Source: Oscarella lobularis
Taxonomy: Eukaryota > Porifera > Homoscleromorpha > Homosclerophorida > Oscarellidae
NCBI RefSeq assembly: GCF_947507565.1
Contig: NC_089180.1
Span: 2,790,001-2,854,000, forward strand
DNA length: 64,000 nucleotides
Direction of reading: 5' to 3'
Positions 62,335 through 64,000 of the stretch are shown here, piece by piece (within the stretch, counting starts at the first letter, position 1; every line of letters begins with the position of its first letter). A model generated the notes under the pieces. It saw only the letters and a list, made by a program, of their open reading frames with translations. It had not been told where the DNA came from and did not search any database. Both the position numbers and the translations under genes were made by a program.

Positions 62335-62345
62335 AAGAGGGGGAG
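62335..62345 (+). promoter_or_regulatory. Polypurine tract
   Basis: AAGAGGGGGAG four bases before the 3' LTR, the expected plus-strand primer position. Confidence 0.8.
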
Positions 62346-62349
62346 CCGT

Positions 62350-62536
62350 TGTAGTGGTTTGAGTTGTTGAGTGTCGTGCACGTGTAGAGGTTATCAGTGG
62401 TCACGAGACCAGAGAGATAATATATCCAATATAACCTGTTGTAGTACCTACCTTTTGCTCCGAGAACCAAGCTCCCAGGGAAGACTACGACGTAACAGAA
62501 TTCCCCAACGCCACTCCTGACCTTCGCCCGGCTACA
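62350..62536 (+). repeat. 3' LTR
   Basis: 187 bp matching the 5' LTR with no difference noticed; followed by CAAAT. Confidence 0.96.
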
Positions 62537-62693
62537 CAAATCGCTCTTCAAAACAATTCAGAAACCACAATTCAGAAACCCGCGGAAGAGGCAAATGTGT
62601 ACGGGAAAATCGTCACTATGACCGCATTAGTCATAAAGACATGAAAACGGTCACGTGATAGGGGAGTTTCCTATCCCTCCTACTCCTTTATCT

Positions 62694-62743
62694 ATGGTGG
62701 CTGTAGCTGTTGCGGCTGTTGCGGCTGCAGTAGCTGCGGTGGG

Positions 62744-62785
<42 letters not shown>

Positions 62786-62790
62786 GGCCG
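62694..62790. repeat. GCT/CTG microsatellite
   Basis: About 14-15 CTG units (62,745-62,785) preceded by GCGGCTGTTGCGGCTG-like imperfect units. Encodes Ala/Val on plus and Gln/Ala-like on minus; no gene context recognised. Confidence 0.9.
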
Positions 62791-63027
62791 CTGTTCTGAC
62801 CAATAATGACGTACGTCTGTAATAACGGCTTGAACAACAGAATTTGCTGTATTTTTATACGGGCAAAAATTGCACTTTATTGACGCTTTCTTAAAACTTT
62901 TCTTACAAATAATTTTTAAAAATTAATTTTGATGTGTTGCTACGGTAAAATTTTTGCTTTAAGGCGCGGTATTGTTATCTCTGGTTAAAAAACCGTGTTT
63001 TTCCGTTTCCTGTCGTTTCGCAAAGCT

Positions 63028-63267
63028 ATGGAGGGTGATATGATAACGAGACTACTCGAAGGGACCATGGATCAGGTCGCCGACCTTTCCAAAGCGGATT
63101 TAGAAGCTGTTCTTCCGAGCATCCCTCGCGATCTAGTTGAAGTAGCTCAGGACGGTAATCACTTTTAAAATTTGAGGTCAAATTGTTACTGAAGCGTCAA
63201 TTTAGACGATGACGATATTTTATTTGCTCTCTTCAAACGGCCAGCACACCTAATAGTCGCCTATTAA
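63028..63267 (+). CDS. Small two-exon ORF, intact, unknown
   Basis: Exons 63,028-63,154 and 63,206-63,267 join in frame through a 51-bp GT-AG intron to give 62 residues: MEGDMITRLLEGTMDQVADL, SKADLEAVLPSIPRDLVEVA, then Asp-rich DDDDDILFALFKRP to the stop. The helical, acidic composition looks real and the splice sites are clean. It could be the first exon pair of a longer transposon-encoded gene continuing right (63,310-63,420 reads EQFLEDKHAATAPKRRAPE). Confidence 0.45.
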
Positions 63268-63299
63268 TTTAAAAGGTAAAAATTGGCAAATAAACTATA

Positions 63300-63835
63300 T
63301 TTTCCATTGAACAATTTCTGGAAGACAAGCATGCGGCAACAGCGCCAAAGCGGCGCGCACCGGAAATGACGGTGAACGATGGAGTGGCAGCAGCGAAAAC
63401 AAAGACGATGTTTCGCTTAGCGAAGGCGGTAATATATTGCTTTGACAATGAAGTAGATACGAATCTGATTCTAATTTTTTTAGAACAAGAAGGACGAGAT
63501 CCCGAAAAATCGAAAACAGGAAGTGGGCATGGAGAAGGACTAAGCAGAATAGGAAGAGGAGGTGGAACGATATGTGGGCGAGGAAGAGGACGAGGACGAG
63601 GAGCACAGGCTAGAAATGGAGGAACACAGGGAACAGGAGGCGGACAGACTGGCACTGGAGAAGGGCAGGTTAGAGGAAGGGGACGAGGAGGGGGACAGAT
63701 AGGACGGGAGAAAAAAAAAAGAATTGCTGCTGCTACAGGAGCAAAAAATTAGGACCGGCTGGAATTGGAAGAACACAGGGAAAGGGAGGAGGACAGACTG
63801 GGGCTGGAGAACACAGAAGAGGAAGAAGACAGGCT
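63300..63835 (+). other. Purine-rich coding-like region
   Basis: After KTMFRLAKA a GT...AG interval (63,429-63,482) leads into a GA-rich stretch that can read as a Glu-rich helix (VERYVGEEEDEDEEHRLEME) or, in other frames, Gly/Arg-rich sequence. Low complexity makes the frame undecidable. Confidence 0.3.
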
Positions 63836-63839
63836 AGTA

Positions 63840-64000
63840 CAGTGCACCCACGCATAAGGTTCCTACGTGACCCTCCCCCGAACTAGGCCACGAAATTCAA
63901 AATGAGAAAGACGTACCATTGTTTTGCAAACGCGCAACAATAGTACAGTGCACCCACGCATAAGGTTCCCATGTGACCCTCCCCCGGACTAGGCCGCGAA
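63840..64000. repeat. Two tandem Tc1/mariner-type MITE termini
   Basis: CAGTGCACCCACGCATAAGG at 63,840 and again at 63,946, each after TA and followed by CCCTCCCCCG.ACTAGGCC.CG. Same orientation, 106-bp period; the second is cut by the window end. Confidence 0.9.

Larger units (their letters stand above)
56817..62536 (+). mobile_element. Full-length Ty3/gypsy LTR retrotransposon, young insertion
   Basis: 5,720 bp with 187-bp LTRs that appear identical by eye, flanked by the 5-bp target duplication CAAAT (56,812-56,816 and 62,537-62,541). Primer-binding site at 57,007, polypurine tract at 62,335, one gag-pol reading frame between. LTR identity implies recent insertion. Coding is nevertheless interrupted by TGA at 61,299 and lacks five residues in RT, so this copy probably moved using proteins from another copy or was damaged since. 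Confidence 0.96.

Noticed and set aside
63269-63776. Minus-strand Ser/Pro/Phe-rich frames
   Set aside because: Mirror of the purine-rich plus-strand region; low complexity only.

Overview
The window looks like nuclear DNA from an animal, probably an early-branching marine invertebrate such as a sponge or cnidarian. This is inferred from short GT-AG introns (about 40-90 bp), TTAGGG-type motifs, and the mix of Ty3/gypsy, PIF/Harbinger, piggyBac, pogo/Tigger, P-element/THAP9-like, Helitron and Tc1/mariner-type sequences beside multi-exon HECT, Kelch and UBX-like genes. There is no bacterial operon structure. The species cannot be named from the sequence alone. Nearly everything recognisable is mobile-element derived, and most genes are broken.

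Layout. 0-5 kb: a decayed Harbinger transposase, a MADF-like partner ORF, and a minus-strand Ty3/gypsy pol abutting an integrase piece of a second element. 6-8.6 kb: first of three copies of an unrecognised multi-exon protein family ('family X'). 8.9-9.05 kb: a degenerate DNA topoisomerase II fragment. 9.9-13.7 kb: large arrays of about 37-bp quasi-palindromic units plus a 32-bp tandem array. The 37-bp unit recurs in opposite orientation at 17.6-18.7 kb, where it cuts off a P-like transposase. 14.3-15.0 kb: a piggyBac C-terminus. 15.66-16.28 kb: an apparently intact three-exon gene for an acidic, RG-rich protein behind a CRE/GC-box promoter. 19.8-22.6 kb: a decayed HECT E3-ligase-like gene, divergent from a zinc-binding SR-rich gene. 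24.4-26.0 kb: family X copy 2. 26-31 kb: gag remnant, Tigger MITE, Tigger and Helitron remnants, and a nested Tc1/mariner-type MITE. 32-33 kb: family X copy 3 with a RING finger. 36.3-37.1 kb: scrambled gypsy. 39.7-42.5 kb: Kelch and UBX/HECT-like pieces. 42.5-43.4 kb: Helitron-like N-terminus. 46 kb: Tigger. 49.4-51.2 kb: gypsy. 51.4-52.0 kb: a 614-bp fold-back element. 52.4-56.1 kb: P-like transposase with a convergent companion ORF. 56.8-62.5 kb: a young gypsy element with matching LTRs and a CAAAT target duplication. 62.5-64 kb: simple repeats, a small two-exon ORF, and tandem Tc1-type termini.

The genes do not form a shared pathway. The window reads as a graveyard and nesting site for transposable elements. 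The least explained parts are family X and the hairpin-unit arrays.
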